From Bacillota bacterium (GTDB taxonomy: Bacteria; Bacillota; Clostridia; Lachnospirales; Cellulosilyticaceae), in NCBI GenBank assembly GCA_023393125.1, contig JAEWMQ010000050.1, positions 1 to 32,921 on the forward strand: a stretch of DNA of 32,921 nt, given 5' to 3'. Position numbers and translations under genes: made by a program. This document shows, piece by piece, positions 7,656 to 16,278 of this stretch (positions within the stretch are counted from its first letter, which is position 1; each line of letters starts with the position of its first letter). The notes beneath the pieces are model-generated. The model made no database searches and was not told the DNA's origin. It was given only the letters and a program-made list of their open reading frames with translations.

Positions 7656-7701
7656 AAAAGAAGTACTTGCAACCGAATCGGTTTGTAGGTACTTCTTTTT
7701 T
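7656..7701 (+). terminator. Terminator of the tRNA-Leu/Ser unit
   Basis: AAAAGAAGTAC pairs with GTACTTCTTTT, extended by an inner CCGA/TCGG stem, with a T-run at the 3' side. Confidence 0.88.
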
Positions 7702-7914
7702 ATGTCCTAATATATTTGCAGAGACTTTTAAATATTATAGATAAACAGCTATACCAGTGGCTTAAGTTATATAGGGATTAAGTAGACAAGAATGAACATT
7801 TTAATAAAGGTGTTTAGATGCTATAGTATTAGAAAGACAGTTATATTTAGGAGTGGTTTATAGTAGATTAATCTATAGAATAAGCTGATAAGAAAATAAA
7901 GGTAGGAAAAGAAT

Positions 7915-9186
7915 ATGCAGTCTCTTTTAAAGAAAGTAGTAAGGTGTTTATTGGTCTTGACTATAATCATGCAAAGTATAGTTTATGCAAGTATAGATGA
8001 TACAAGGGAAAAACGGCTAGCTACTATGAAAACAGATGGTAAAACAGATGACTTTTCGTGGAGCCAAGAAGGTATTAAGGAAGTTGAAAAGGTCATTAAG
8101 AGTTGTGGTAGTGGGATATCGGTATTTTATAAAGATATACAATCTGGATATACATATACATATAATGAAAATCAGAAATATTTTATAGCAAGCATTATTA
8201 AAGCACCCTATTGCATGTATGTTTATGATTTAGCGTCTCAAGGCAAGTGTGATTTAAATAAGGTTTATACTTATGCAGAGAGGCATAAGGCAGAGGGAAC
8301 AGGAAAAATACAAGAGATGAAAGTAGGAGCCACATTTACTTTGAGACAGCTTCTAGAATATGCGATTAAGTATAGCGATAATGTGGCCATGAGTATAATT
8401 AGAGAAAACTTTCCAGTATCAGGCTACAAAGAATATGCTAAAAAGCTAGGACTAAAGTATCCAGAAGATATTAAATATGCAACTAATGGAGATATACTGG
8501 TTTCTGAAGCAGGTATTTATATAGAAGCTATTTATAATTTTATAAAGCAAAATCCTTATGGACCGGAGCTAAGGAAACTTATGTTATCGACTACTAATCC
8601 TATGATTGTATCTAAATATCCAGTAGTTAGAAAATATGGTTGGGCAGATCAATCCTTTCATGATATGGCTATTGTTGAGGGACCTAGACCTTATTTGCTT
8701 TGTATTTTAACTAATCATGATGGCGACTTCTCAAGCTTTAAAAAGATTAGTCAAGTGATTGAAAAACAAGCACTTAATAATTACATAGAGGCTACACCAT
8801 CTCCCTATGAAATAAGGGTCAGTGGAGAAAAGAAAGATATAGTAGGCTATGATATAAAAGGGAGTAATTACTTGAGTATAAGAGAGGTAGCTGAGGCTAT
8901 AAATGATACAGCATCTAGCTTTTCTGTAGCATGGGATGAGGGTAAACGAGCAATTGTCATTAATTTGGGAACAACTTATCAATCATCAGGAGAAATGCTG
9001 CAGCAGAAGGTTCCGCAGAATGCCATTTCAATAGATACTAAAATATATATCCATGATAAAGAAGTTATGTTACCAACCTATAAGATTAATGGAACTACTT
9101 ATTTTAAATTACGCGATTTAGGAGATTTGCTTCAGATTCAAATTAATTGGTTAAAAGAAGAAAATTGCATTAGTATAATAGGTTAG
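7915..9186 (+). CDS. Exported serine hydrolase (class A beta-lactamase fold) with copper-amine-oxidase-like C-terminus
   Basis: 423 aa. A signal peptide covers residues 1-25 (hydrophobic LLVLTIIM, then VYAS). Residues ~50-270 are a class A beta-lactamase-type domain with the catalytic SIIK (S93, K96) and SDN (154-156); a KTG-like element is less clear (VRKYGWAD). The C-terminal ~130 residues hold two segments like the copper amine oxidase N-terminal (stalk) domain, e.g. YLSIREVAEAIN and TYFKLRDLGDLL, which in Clostridia usually help attach proteins to the wall or each other. A wall-active peptidase or esterase is more likely than a drug-degrading beta-lactamase, but I infer this from architecture only. 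The ribosome binding site is weak (TAGGAAAAG). Monocistronic, with a terminator at 9288. Confidence 0.88.
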   Translation: MQSLLKKVVRCLLVLTIIMQSIVYASIDDTREKRLATMKTDGKTDDFSWSQEGIKEVEKVIKSCGSGISVFYKDIQSGYTYTYNENQKYFIASIIKAPYCMYVYDLASQGKCDLNKVYTYAERHKAEGTGKIQEMKVGATFTLRQLLEYAIKYSDNVAMSIIRENFPVSGYKEYAKKLGLKYPEDIKYATNGDILVSEAGIYIEAIYNFIKQNPYGPELRKLMLSTTNPMIVSKYPVVRKYGWADQSFHDMAIVEGPRPYLLCILTNHDGDFSSFKKISQVIEKQALNNYIEATPSPYEIRVSGEKKDIVGYDIKGSNYLSIREVAEAINDTASSFSVAWDEGKRAIVINLGTTYQSSGEMLQQKVPQNAISIDTKIYIHDKEVMLPTYKINGTTYFKLRDLGDLLQIQINWLKEENCISIIG

Positions 9187-9287
9187 CAATCTTCACAGAA
9201 AAATTATATTTTCAACACATAAACAACACAATGAAAGCGTAGTATACAAAGTGTAAAACTTCTTATTTAACCCTCAATAATATAAAG

Positions 9288-9336
9288 AAAAGGTCTTCTC
9301 GGCGTCACCCCACGGCAAAGAGAAGGCCTTTTCATT
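9288..9336 (+). terminator. Terminator after the serine hydrolase gene
   Basis: AAAAGGTCTTCTC (9288-9300) pairs with GAGAAGGCCTTTT (9320-9332) around a 19-base GC-rich loop that may fold further. The gap 9187-9502 holds nothing else I can name apart from the leader of the next gene. Confidence 0.78.
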
Positions 9337-9502
9337 TTATGGAAACCATAGATGAATAAATGACATTCATAAATATTAATTATACCTAAATATTACTCAG
9401 ACAAAAGGGTTTATAAGTATAATAAGATAAGATATAAAACACATATAGATTAAGAGGACACTGATAAGTTATTTCAGTAAGGCTAAAAAGGAGGTTATGT
9501 AA

Positions 9503-10321
9503 GTGGAACAAGTTCCAGTGATTCAAGTTACTCATTTATCCAAAGTTTTTACAAGAACGGTAAAAGCGGAAGAAGAAAAGAAAAAGAGTATTAAAAGTTT
9601 AGGAAAGCTTAGAACTAAAACAGAAGACTTCTTAGCTGTTAATGATGTTAATTTTTCTGCTCATCAAGGAGAAGTTTACGGCATATTGGGGCCTAACGGT
9701 GCAGGAAAAACCACTTTGCTTAGAATGTTAGGGGGAATTTTAACACCTACTTCAGGCACCATTAAGGTCATGGAATATGATTATGAGACACAAAGGGAAT
9801 TGGCGAAGAAGAAGATAGGTTACTTATCAGGCAATACAAAGCTTTATGGACGCTTATCGCCAAGAGAATTATTTAGAACCTTTGGGGAACTCTATGAAAT
9901 GAGTAAAGAGGAAATAGAAAAGGCTATTAATGAAGTGACAAATATTATGAGCTTACATAGTTTCTTAGATAATCGTATAGAGAATTTATCAACGGGTCAA
10001 ACACAGAGGGTTTCTATAGCAAGATGCTTATTACATTCTCCAGAAGTTTATATTTTTGATGAGCCTACTTTAGGGTTAGATGTCTTAAGTAGCAAGGATA
10101 TCATTGAATTTATGAAAGGAGAAAGAGCAAAGGGGAAAACAGTTTTATATTCTACTCATTATATGGAGGAAGCGGAAACATTGTGTGACCGTATATTAAT
10201 GATTCATGAAGGTCAAATCATAGCAGAAGGTACACCAGGGGCCCTAAAACAGCAAACGGATACAAATAACCTAAGGGATGTATTTATTCACTTTGCTAAG
10301 GAAAGAGGGGTATTAGCATGA
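9503..10321 (+). CDS. ABC transporter ATP-binding protein, NatA-like
   Basis: 272 aa ATPase of an ABC-2 type exporter. Walker A GPNGAGKTT at 63-71, signature LSTGQ at 162-166, Walker B VYIFDEP at 182-188, and the H-loop STHY. A charged insertion (residues ~20-42, rich in K and E) precedes the first strand region, as in several NatA-type proteins. The GTG start is fixed by AGGAGG eight bases upstream. The stop overlaps the permease ATG by four bases (ATGA), so the two are translationally coupled. NatA/NatB of Bacillus exports sodium; other members handle peptides or drugs, so the substrate is open. Confidence 0.92.
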   Translation: MEQVPVIQVTHLSKVFTRTVKAEEEKKKSIKSLGKLRTKTEDFLAVNDVNFSAHQGEVYGILGPNGAGKTTLLRMLGGILTPTSGTIKVMEYDYETQRELAKKKIGYLSGNTKLYGRLSPRELFRTFGELYEMSKEEIEKAINEVTNIMSLHSFLDNRIENLSTGQTQRVSIARCLLHSPEVYIFDEPTLGLDVLSSKDIIEFMKGERAKGKTVLYSTHYMEEAETLCDRILMIHEGQIIAEGTPGALKQQTDTNNLRDVFIHFAKERGVLA

Positions 10322-12363
10322 GAGGATATATTGTAAAGAGTATCTTTAAAAAAGAGATGATAGATATATTAAGGGATAAGAAGACGCTGTTTATGACAGT
10401 GATTTTACCTATCCTCCTTTATCCTATTTTAATTATTTTAATGATGTATATTATGAGCATTTCTAGCACAAGTATGGCTCAAAAAGAATTAGCTATAGCT
10501 TTTAGTGAAATGCCTAACAGTAAGGTTATGGAGAAGATAGAAGCTCTGACTAAAGAAGATGGTAAACTGCAGATTGTAGAGGTGACGGATTATATAAAGG
10601 CACTAGAAGACAAGGAGATATCGGCCTATGTTGAAGTGCTACAGATAGATAAAGATGTTAATTACAAAATCTATATTAATTCTTCAATTGAAGATGATAA
10701 TGAGGCAGCTAATAGAATAGAGGTAATTCTAAAGCAACATAAAGAAGAATTAGTTAAAGAGGGTATTGTGGCAGCAGGTTTAGAGGTAGAAGAGATTTTA
10801 GAGCCTATAAGCTATGAAGTTGTGGATGTGGCAGGAAAAGAGCAGGTTGCAGGGTATTGGATAGGAATGTTCTTACCCTTTATGCTTATTTTAGGAATTC
10901 TTACTGGGGCTATCTATCCAGCTATAGACATAATGGCAGGAGAAAAGGAAAGGGGAACCTTAGAGACTTTATTAACCTTACCTATTACAAATCTAGAGCT
11001 TGTTATGGGTAAATATTTAGCAGTAGCTTTAAGTACGATTGTCACAGCTTTATTAAGTATCCTATCTATTTTATTTAGTGTGGTATTTATCTTTTTGAGT
11101 AATAAAGAGATGTTAGTAACTAATGATTTTAATTTTAATGTCAATGCATTAATTATACCGTTCATAATCACTTTGATTTGCCTTATTATTTTCTCCATGA
11201 TTATCGCGGCTGTTAGTATGTGTGTTTGCTCTCTTGCAAAAAGCTTTAAAGAAGCACAAAATGCTGTAACACCTATTATGCTTGTTGGAACAATTCTATC
11301 TTATAGTTCAATGATTCCTAATCTAGAATTAAATAGTGTAACAGCTAATATACCTGTCGTTAATGTGGTGCTCTTGATAAAGAGTGTATTAAGTTTTAGA
11401 TATAATATTTCTTTAATGGCAATGGTAATGATTTCGAATATTGTATTTGTTATGCTGTCTGTTTGGGTACTTTCTAAGCTCTTTAATTCGGAAGAAGTAT
11501 TGTTTGGAAATGGCAAAGGCTTCTCTTTCTTAGAAAAAAGATCAAACATTAAGCAAGGAACAATGCCTACTATAAGTGATGGTATTATGGTATATGGAGT
11601 GGCTCTATTGCTCTTATTATATGTAGGGTCCTATATACAATTAAAGTTTGGACTCCCTGGATTAGTAGGAAACCAAATTATTTTTGTTATGATCCCTGTT
11701 CTTTTGTCTATTTATATTAAGACAGACTTTAAGAAGGTTTATTCATTAAATGTACCTAGTGTAAAAAGTATACTAGGGGCTATAAGCCTTTGGGCAGGTG
11801 TTTTTATAGCAATTAATTTAATAAGTACATTACTAATCTTTTTATTCCCTCAAAATCAAGAGGTAGCAGAAGGTTTAAATGATTTGTTAATTATGAAAGA
11901 CCATTTCATTATTAATTTGCTTATTGTAGCAGTAGCACCTGCTATAGGTGAAGAGATTTTGTTTAGAGGGTTTATCTTTAGTTCCTTTAAAGGAGAAAAA
12001 TCTTATAGAAGAGCCATTATCGTAAGTGGTGTATTATTTGGTTTAATGCATATGGACTTTATTAGAATTATCCCTACTACCTGTTTGGGTATTGCTATTG
12101 CTTATGCAGTCTATAAATCTGGCTCTATATTTGTAGGAATGTTAATACACTTCTTGAACAATGGGCTAGCCGTAGCTAGTGGACATTTTGAAAAGAGTAT
12201 AATTGGAAAAGTCGTAGAATATATTTCTATAGATTTTAGTAAATTACAAGTAAGCAATTTGCTGATTTTAATAGGATTAAGTCTGCTATTAATCATCATA
12301 GGTATAGCATTACTTAGATGGAGGAAGCAAGAAAGCTCACAAAAAGAATCACCTGTAGTTTAG
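10318..12363 (+). CDS. ABC permease, NatB-like, fused to a CPBP (CAAX-like) intramembrane protease domain
   Basis: 681 aa. Residues 1-~400 form an ABC-2 type permease: first membrane helix at ~22-48, a large extracellular loop (~50-175), then a cluster of helices with the cytosolic AGEKERGTLETLLTLP motif typical of NatB. Residues ~410-660 are a second membrane domain with the CPBP signature: glutamates E545 and E546 (GEEILFR, R550), H578 (FGLMH) and H611 (LIHFLNN), so all proposed catalytic residues are present. ABC permease-CPBP fusions are known in Firmicutes; the protease may process the exported substrate or a partner, which is inference. It ends convergently, overlapping the b5-like gene by four bases. 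Confidence 0.9.
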   Translation: MRGYIVKSIFKKEMIDILRDKKTLFMTVILPILLYPILIILMMYIMSISSTSMAQKELAIAFSEMPNSKVMEKIEALTKEDGKLQIVEVTDYIKALEDKEISAYVEVLQIDKDVNYKIYINSSIEDDNEAANRIEVILKQHKEELVKEGIVAAGLEVEEILEPISYEVVDVAGKEQVAGYWIGMFLPFMLILGILTGAIYPAIDIMAGEKERGTLETLLTLPITNLELVMGKYLAVALSTIVTALLSILSILFSVVFIFLSNKEMLVTNDFNFNVNALIIPFIITLICLIIFSMIIAAVSMCVCSLAKSFKEAQNAVTPIMLVGTILSYSSMIPNLELNSVTANIPVVNVVLLIKSVLSFRYNISLMAMVMISNIVFVMLSVWVLSKLFNSEEVLFGNGKGFSFLEKRSNIKQGTMPTISDGIMVYGVALLLLLYVGSYIQLKFGLPGLVGNQIIFVMIPVLLSIYIKTDFKKVYSLNVPSVKSILGAISLWAGVFIAINLISTLLIFLFPQNQEVAEGLNDLLIMKDHFIINLLIVAVAPAIGEEILFRGFIFSSFKGEKSYRRAIIVSGVLFGLMHMDFIRIIPTTCLGIAIAYAVYKSGSIFVGMLIHFLNNGLAVASGHFEKSIIGKVVEYISIDFSKLQVSNLLILIGLSLLLIIIGIALLRWRKQESSQKESPVV

Positions 12364-12740
12364 GTTGTTAGGAGTTTGCCTACGATAGGTCCAGCTTCAG
12401 TAGCAGTTTTTAAGTCATTTTGATAATAGAGCTCAAAATAATCTAGAGGGCATAATCCTAATTGGAGAGAAGGATAAATACCTAAGTGCCACAGAGGATG
12501 ATTAGTAACATCAAAAACATAATTACCAGTAGATAAATAAAGAGGCTTCCCATTATGACCGTTATAATCATATAGCAGTTCTTGCTTAGTAAAGATACGG
12601 TATGTGGGAAGTTTTAATTTTAAATCGCTAAGTTCGTTTAAATAAAGTGTTAGTAATTCATAGTCTTCAAAATGAGCTAATAATGCCTCTGCTTCTGAGA
12701 TTTCTTCTTTTATATGAGAGAGAATAGGATGTATTTTCAT
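12360..12740 (-). CDS. Cytochrome b5-like fold protein
   Basis: 126 aa. Residues ~48-125 align by eye with the prokaryotic cytochrome b5-like heme/steroid-binding family: FTKQEL, YDYNGHNGKPLYLS, YVFDVTNHPLW, and a closing GPIVGKLL that corresponds to the PVVGxL end seen in relatives. The usual HFG heme-ligand segment is replaced here (HLGIYPSLQLGL), so heme binding is doubtful. Residues 1-45 are a helical extension without a signal peptide, so it is probably cytosolic. Start supported by AGGAGG ten bases upstream. Transcribed alone, divergent from the zinc-ribbon gene and convergent with the NatB-like gene. Confidence 0.75.
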   Translation of the reverse strand: MKIHPILSHIKEEISEAEALLAHFEDYELLTLYLNELSDLKLKLPTYRIFTKQELLYDYNGHNGKPLYLSTGNYVFDVTNHPLWHLGIYPSLQLGLCPLDYFELYYQNDLKTATEAGPIVGKLLTT

Positions 12741-12840
12741 TAAGAGACAGCCTCCTATAAACGTTTTAGTTTATAGAATTATATTCCACAAATTGTAAAA
12801 TGATTATAGAATTATTAAGTAAAATGTTGAATTAAATATT

Positions 12841-12857
12841 GAATTATGCAATAATTC
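12841..12857. promoter_or_regulatory. Dyad in the divergent promoter region
   Basis: GAATTAT-GCA-ATAATTC is a perfect 7-bp inverted repeat between the b5-like gene and the zinc-ribbon gene. It overlaps a possible + strand promoter (TTGAAT at 12827, 17 bases, AATAAT at 12850). It could be an operator; in AT-rich DNA chance is not excluded. Confidence 0.35.
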
Positions 12858-12910
12858 TTAATGTAGGATGGGCTAACTAAGGGGAAATAGCCTGATGAGG
12901 AGGAATGGGG

Positions 12911-14008
12911 ATGAATTGTACACAGTGTGGAGCAGTAATAAGAGATGATAGTGGTTTTTGTGATCAATGTGGTGCAAGAATAGATCAGATGTTGGAGCAA
13001 GTAGAAGAAATAGCTACTGAAGAGAAAGAGATTACAACGACACAAAGTCTAGATACAACTACAACCATTCATATAAAAGAAGAGTTAATACAAGAGGCAG
13101 AAGAGAAGCTAAAAAGAGAGCAGGCGTTAAAACAAGCTGAAATTGAAAGAATTGTTATGTTAGAAAAGCAAGCAGAATTACAACGTCTAGAGAGTGCGCA
13201 AGATAAGATAGTAGAGAAAAGACAGGAAAAAAAGAGTAGAAATAGGAAGGCTCAAGCGGAAGATTTTTCTATGCGTAAAGCAGCTAAAAGAAGATATAGG
13301 CAAATAGACGAGGGTCCTACTTCGATTTTTGGTGTGGCGAAATTATTAGTTAGAAATCCATTATTAAGCATAGATGAATTAGAATCATATATAGATGATG
13401 GACAGGCTGTGAAAAGCATTCTACTGTTAATTTTAGCAGGTGCTATTATGACGGCTATTAATTTTAACGTAGTTATAGGCAAGCTAGTAAGTGGACTTGT
13501 GGGATTGTTTGGCAATTATCTCTTGCTTATGGGAAGTAGTTATATGGGCATATCTGACTCAGCTGGATTAGTGGAAGATATACTAGAAATGCCATTTGTT
13601 CAAGATTCGGGTTTAAAAATTATTTTATATCCCATATTATCTCATTTAATTTTAATAAGCTTAATGAGTTTGTTTATAATAGGGATATTTAAAATTATCA
13701 AAAAAGAAGATGTAGCATGGATAGACTGTGTTAGATTAATGTTAACTCCTTTGTCAATATTATTAATAGGGAAAATGGGAGTGTTTTTGTTAAGCTTTAT
13801 AAGTGGGACTCTAGCTGCATATTTTTATGTACTTATGATGTTTGCGGTAGTGGTGATTACGATACTTCAATTTGTTAACTTCTTAGGGAAGTCAGCTTTG
13901 ATTATTTATAGCATGCCACTTATTTATTTGATTAGTGCATTAATTAGAAATGGTATTATATTACAGATTATCAAAATGAGTATGGCTAGGTATGCACTAT
14001 ACTTCTAA
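12911..14008 (+). CDS. Zinc-ribbon membrane protein of unknown function
   Basis: 365 aa. The N-terminus is a zinc ribbon with C3-x2-C6 and C17-x2-C20 (CTQCGAV, FCDQCGARID). Residues ~30-130 are highly charged (E, K, Q) and likely a coiled coil. From ~150 on there are about five to six membrane helices, giving a cytosolic ribbon plus coil tethered to a Yip1-like membrane domain. I choose ATG 12911 over 12905 because AGGAGG (12899 region) is seven bases from the former and only one from the latter. Ends with a strong terminator. Many Clostridia carry similar zinc_ribbon membrane proteins without known function. Confidence 0.75.
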   Translation: MNCTQCGAVIRDDSGFCDQCGARIDQMLEQVEEIATEEKEITTTQSLDTTTTIHIKEELIQEAEEKLKREQALKQAEIERIVMLEKQAELQRLESAQDKIVEKRQEKKSRNRKAQAEDFSMRKAAKRRYRQIDEGPTSIFGVAKLLVRNPLLSIDELESYIDDGQAVKSILLLILAGAIMTAINFNVVIGKLVSGLVGLFGNYLLLMGSSYMGISDSAGLVEDILEMPFVQDSGLKIILYPILSHLILISLMSLFIIGIFKIIKKEDVAWIDCVRLMLTPLSILLIGKMGVFLLSFISGTLAAYFYVLMMFAVVVITILQFVNFLGKSALIIYSMPLIYLISALIRNGIILQIIKMSMARYALYF

Positions 14009-14128
14009 TAGAATAAAAGAATTGCTTGGAAAATCAATTACTTTGAATAATGGCAGTAATACTGCCAAGATTAATGATGTAAATGATAGTTAAAGAAAGT
14101 ATTCTTAATGCCAGAAAAATATAAAGAA

Positions 14129-14172
14129 AAGGCCATTTAATACCTTGTAGAGTATTAAATGGCCTTATTTTT
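14129..14172 (+). terminator. Terminator after the zinc-ribbon gene
   Basis: A perfect 15-bp stem, AAGGCCATTTAATAC with GTATTAAATGGCCTT, eight-base loop, then ATTTTTA. One of the strongest terminators in the window. Confidence 0.92.
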
Positions 14173-14329
14173 ATTGAACAGGAAAAGTTCCTCTTATAGT
14201 TCTTGAAACTAATTGACGACATAATTATTTAGCAGTATAATATGCTAAATAATAAATACACCTTAAATTTTATAATAACATAAAGATTATAAAAAGTCAA
14301 TAGTTAAATCAAAAAAGGAGAGAAAAATA

Positions 14330-14815
14330 ATGGATAAATTCATATCTAAATTGCCTACGCTTGTTGGAGAACAAAAAGGAGAAATTGTGGCTTGCAATGA
14401 TAAGACACAAGAGTATCATCTTACTTTAAGTGAAAAAGATGCAGAGATGCTTATTGCTACTAAAAATGAAGTATTGCGTAAAAATAGTCGTGTAGAGTTT
14501 GGTGGTAATGTAATTAGTAAGCTCATTTTAGGCTTTTATGATTCGCCATATTTTTCTCAGCATAACTATGCAGAGACCATAGATGATTTAATAGAGACTT
14601 TTTATTATTATAAAAATGAGACTTTAGATGAGATTTCGGATAATGACTTAATTCAATTAATGAGAGAACTATTTGATAAACGTTGTTATGGCTCTATTGA
14701 GCTTTTACAAAATAGGGAATTAGAACGTATTTCCCATAATGTTAAGTATGGTATATGGGATTTTGATAAAGTAGAGTCTTTAGAATTAGGGGAGGAAGAT
14801 GAGGATTATGAGTAA
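14330..14815 (+). CDS. Uncharacterised protein (probably DUF6323 family)
   Basis: 161 aa, soluble, no signal peptide. Recognisable stretches are LTLSEKDAEMLIATKNEVLR and a very acidic C-terminus (GEEDEDYE). From memory it resembles the DUF6323 family, which I associate with a DUF6179 partner in Clostridia; I cannot verify that here. AAGGAG lies ahead of the ATG at normal distance. The last eight bases overlap the start of the next gene (ATGAGTAA), so the two are translationally coupled and probably act together. No catalytic motif is visible. Confidence 0.75.
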   Translation: MDKFISKLPTLVGEQKGEIVACNDKTQEYHLTLSEKDAEMLIATKNEVLRKNSRVEFGGNVISKLILGFYDSPYFSQHNYAETIDDLIETFYYYKNETLDEISDNDLIQLMRELFDKRCYGSIELLQNRELERISHNVKYGIWDFDKVESLELGEEDEDYE

Positions 14816-16214
14816 AGTTAAGAGCATGGAATTAGCAAAAACCATTAATTTACTTAAGGCTCAATTTAACCCTAGGCATTTCTTTGAAGAACTACTAGAA
14901 GCTTTATTGAAAAAGGAAGTACTTAACAACGTAGAATTTGAGGCGGTTCAGCAGCAGTTATTGGAACTTCTAGCTAAGCAAGTAGGACGTTTTAATAAAG
15001 ACAGTAGTAGTTCAATTAAATTTGAAGTAGCGGAATCTCTAATGGATTCTATCTATTATACCTTAAGCATCTATTTCAAAAGCGTAGAAGACTTAGGATG
15101 CAGTGGTACTTTAATAAAAGAAAAGGGAATAGAGGCATTGTTTAATGAAGGGAGGGTGTTGATTAGTAAAAAAGTAGATGCAGCGAAAAGGCTACTGGAA
15201 TGTGTACAGCAAACCAAGCTTACAACGGCTAATTATGCTTATAATGATACGATTGATTACGGTTTACCCTTATTCTTTAAAGCCTATGATCAAGATTTTG
15301 CAGCTCAAGATTCACCTGGTTCAGTTGATTATTTTTTAAGTTATACTGAACGGCAAGAAATTGTTGCAGATGGTGTTGAGCACGTGGAAAAATATTTAAG
15401 CTATCTTTATTTAGAAAATGTATTTTGTGGTTACTTTGATAATGAGGAGATTGAAGAAATTTTATATAGCTACGATAAGCAATATGAACATTTACTATTT
15501 AATATTTTTGACTCTGTACTTATGAATTCCCTGGGAAATATTTTGCTAAATAACGAAGAGGGAAGGCTTATCCTTAAAGAAGAGGAAGTAAAGATATTAC
15601 AAGAGCAACTTGAATCGTATACCCTAGAAGAATTAGAGCAAGTGCTAAAAAAGGCTGCTATGCAGCTTTGTGAAGCGTTTCATATAAGGGAAACTCCATT
15701 GTTAATTTATATTAACGGAGCAATTTCAAAGATAGGGGTTGAACTTAAACAAAGACTTGAACTTAAACAAATACAACATATATTTTTGCCATATCGCCCA
15801 AAACAAGCTCAAACCTATTTTATAGATGGAGAACGGATGTCAGATGAAGACTTTAAAAAACTAACCGATAAAATTCGTGAGTGTAGTGCAGCCAAGGATA
15901 AAGTAAGATTAATCAAAGACTATATACACAGCATGTATGACTTAGTGGATGTACTTGAAGCAGGGTGCCTGTTTGAAGAGGAATATCTTAGTGTATTTGA
16001 AGCATTAACTATAACGGAGATTAATCTATTAGTAAATGGTGAACCTGAGTTATGGGAGAGAAAGGAAGAATTAGGCCCAGTTCATGTAGAGACTTTGAAA
16101 GATACGATTCAAACGCTCATGAACTACCAAGCAACAAAAAATGAGCAGGCAGAAGATGAAAAGGAATGGCAACACTGGCTTTTAATTTACCTTAAACACC
16201 ATTTGCAAAAATAA
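14808..16214 (+). CDS. Uncharacterised protein (probably DUF6179 family)
   Basis: 468 aa, soluble, rich in Leu, Glu and Lys and largely helical by appearance; no membrane segment and no known catalytic motif. Probably the DUF6179 family, judged by its partner and size. I start it at ATG 14808 (MSKVKSMELAKTINLL); the in-frame ATG at 14799 sits too close to its GGAGG. It overlaps the upstream gene by eight bases. No terminator is visible before the MerR promoter at 16229. Function unknown. Confidence 0.75.
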   Translation: MSKVKSMELAKTINLLKAQFNPRHFFEELLEALLKKEVLNNVEFEAVQQQLLELLAKQVGRFNKDSSSSIKFEVAESLMDSIYYTLSIYFKSVEDLGCSGTLIKEKGIEALFNEGRVLISKKVDAAKRLLECVQQTKLTTANYAYNDTIDYGLPLFFKAYDQDFAAQDSPGSVDYFLSYTERQEIVADGVEHVEKYLSYLYLENVFCGYFDNEEIEEILYSYDKQYEHLLFNIFDSVLMNSLGNILLNNEEGRLILKEEEVKILQEQLESYTLEELEQVLKKAAMQLCEAFHIRETPLLIYINGAISKIGVELKQRLELKQIQHIFLPYRPKQAQTYFIDGERMSDEDFKKLTDKIRECSAAKDKVRLIKDYIHSMYDLVDVLEAGCLFEEEYLSVFEALTITEINLLVNGEPELWERKEELGPVHVETLKDTIQTLMNYQATKNEQAEDEKEWQHWLLIYLKHHLQK

Positions 16215-16228
16215 TTTTAAAAAAGTTA

Positions 16229-16259
16229 TTGACCTTAACGGAGCGTCATAGTTTATGTT
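16229..16259 (+). promoter_or_regulatory. MerR-type promoter with 19-base spacer and operator dyad
   Basis: TTGACC (16229-16234) and TATGTT (16254-16259) are separated by 19 bases, the over-long spacing that MerR-family activators correct by DNA distortion. An imperfect dyad (CCTTAACG, GAG, CGTCATAG) fills the spacer. It lies directly before the MerR gene, which predicts autoregulation. Confidence 0.8.
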
Positions 16260-16278
16260 TAATTCAGGAGGTGAGATC

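Noticed and set aside
7363..7672. Open frames on the - strand through the tRNA-Leu and tRNA-Ser genes
   Set aside because: They are complements of two clear tRNA genes; the protein-like look comes from the conserved tRNA sequence.
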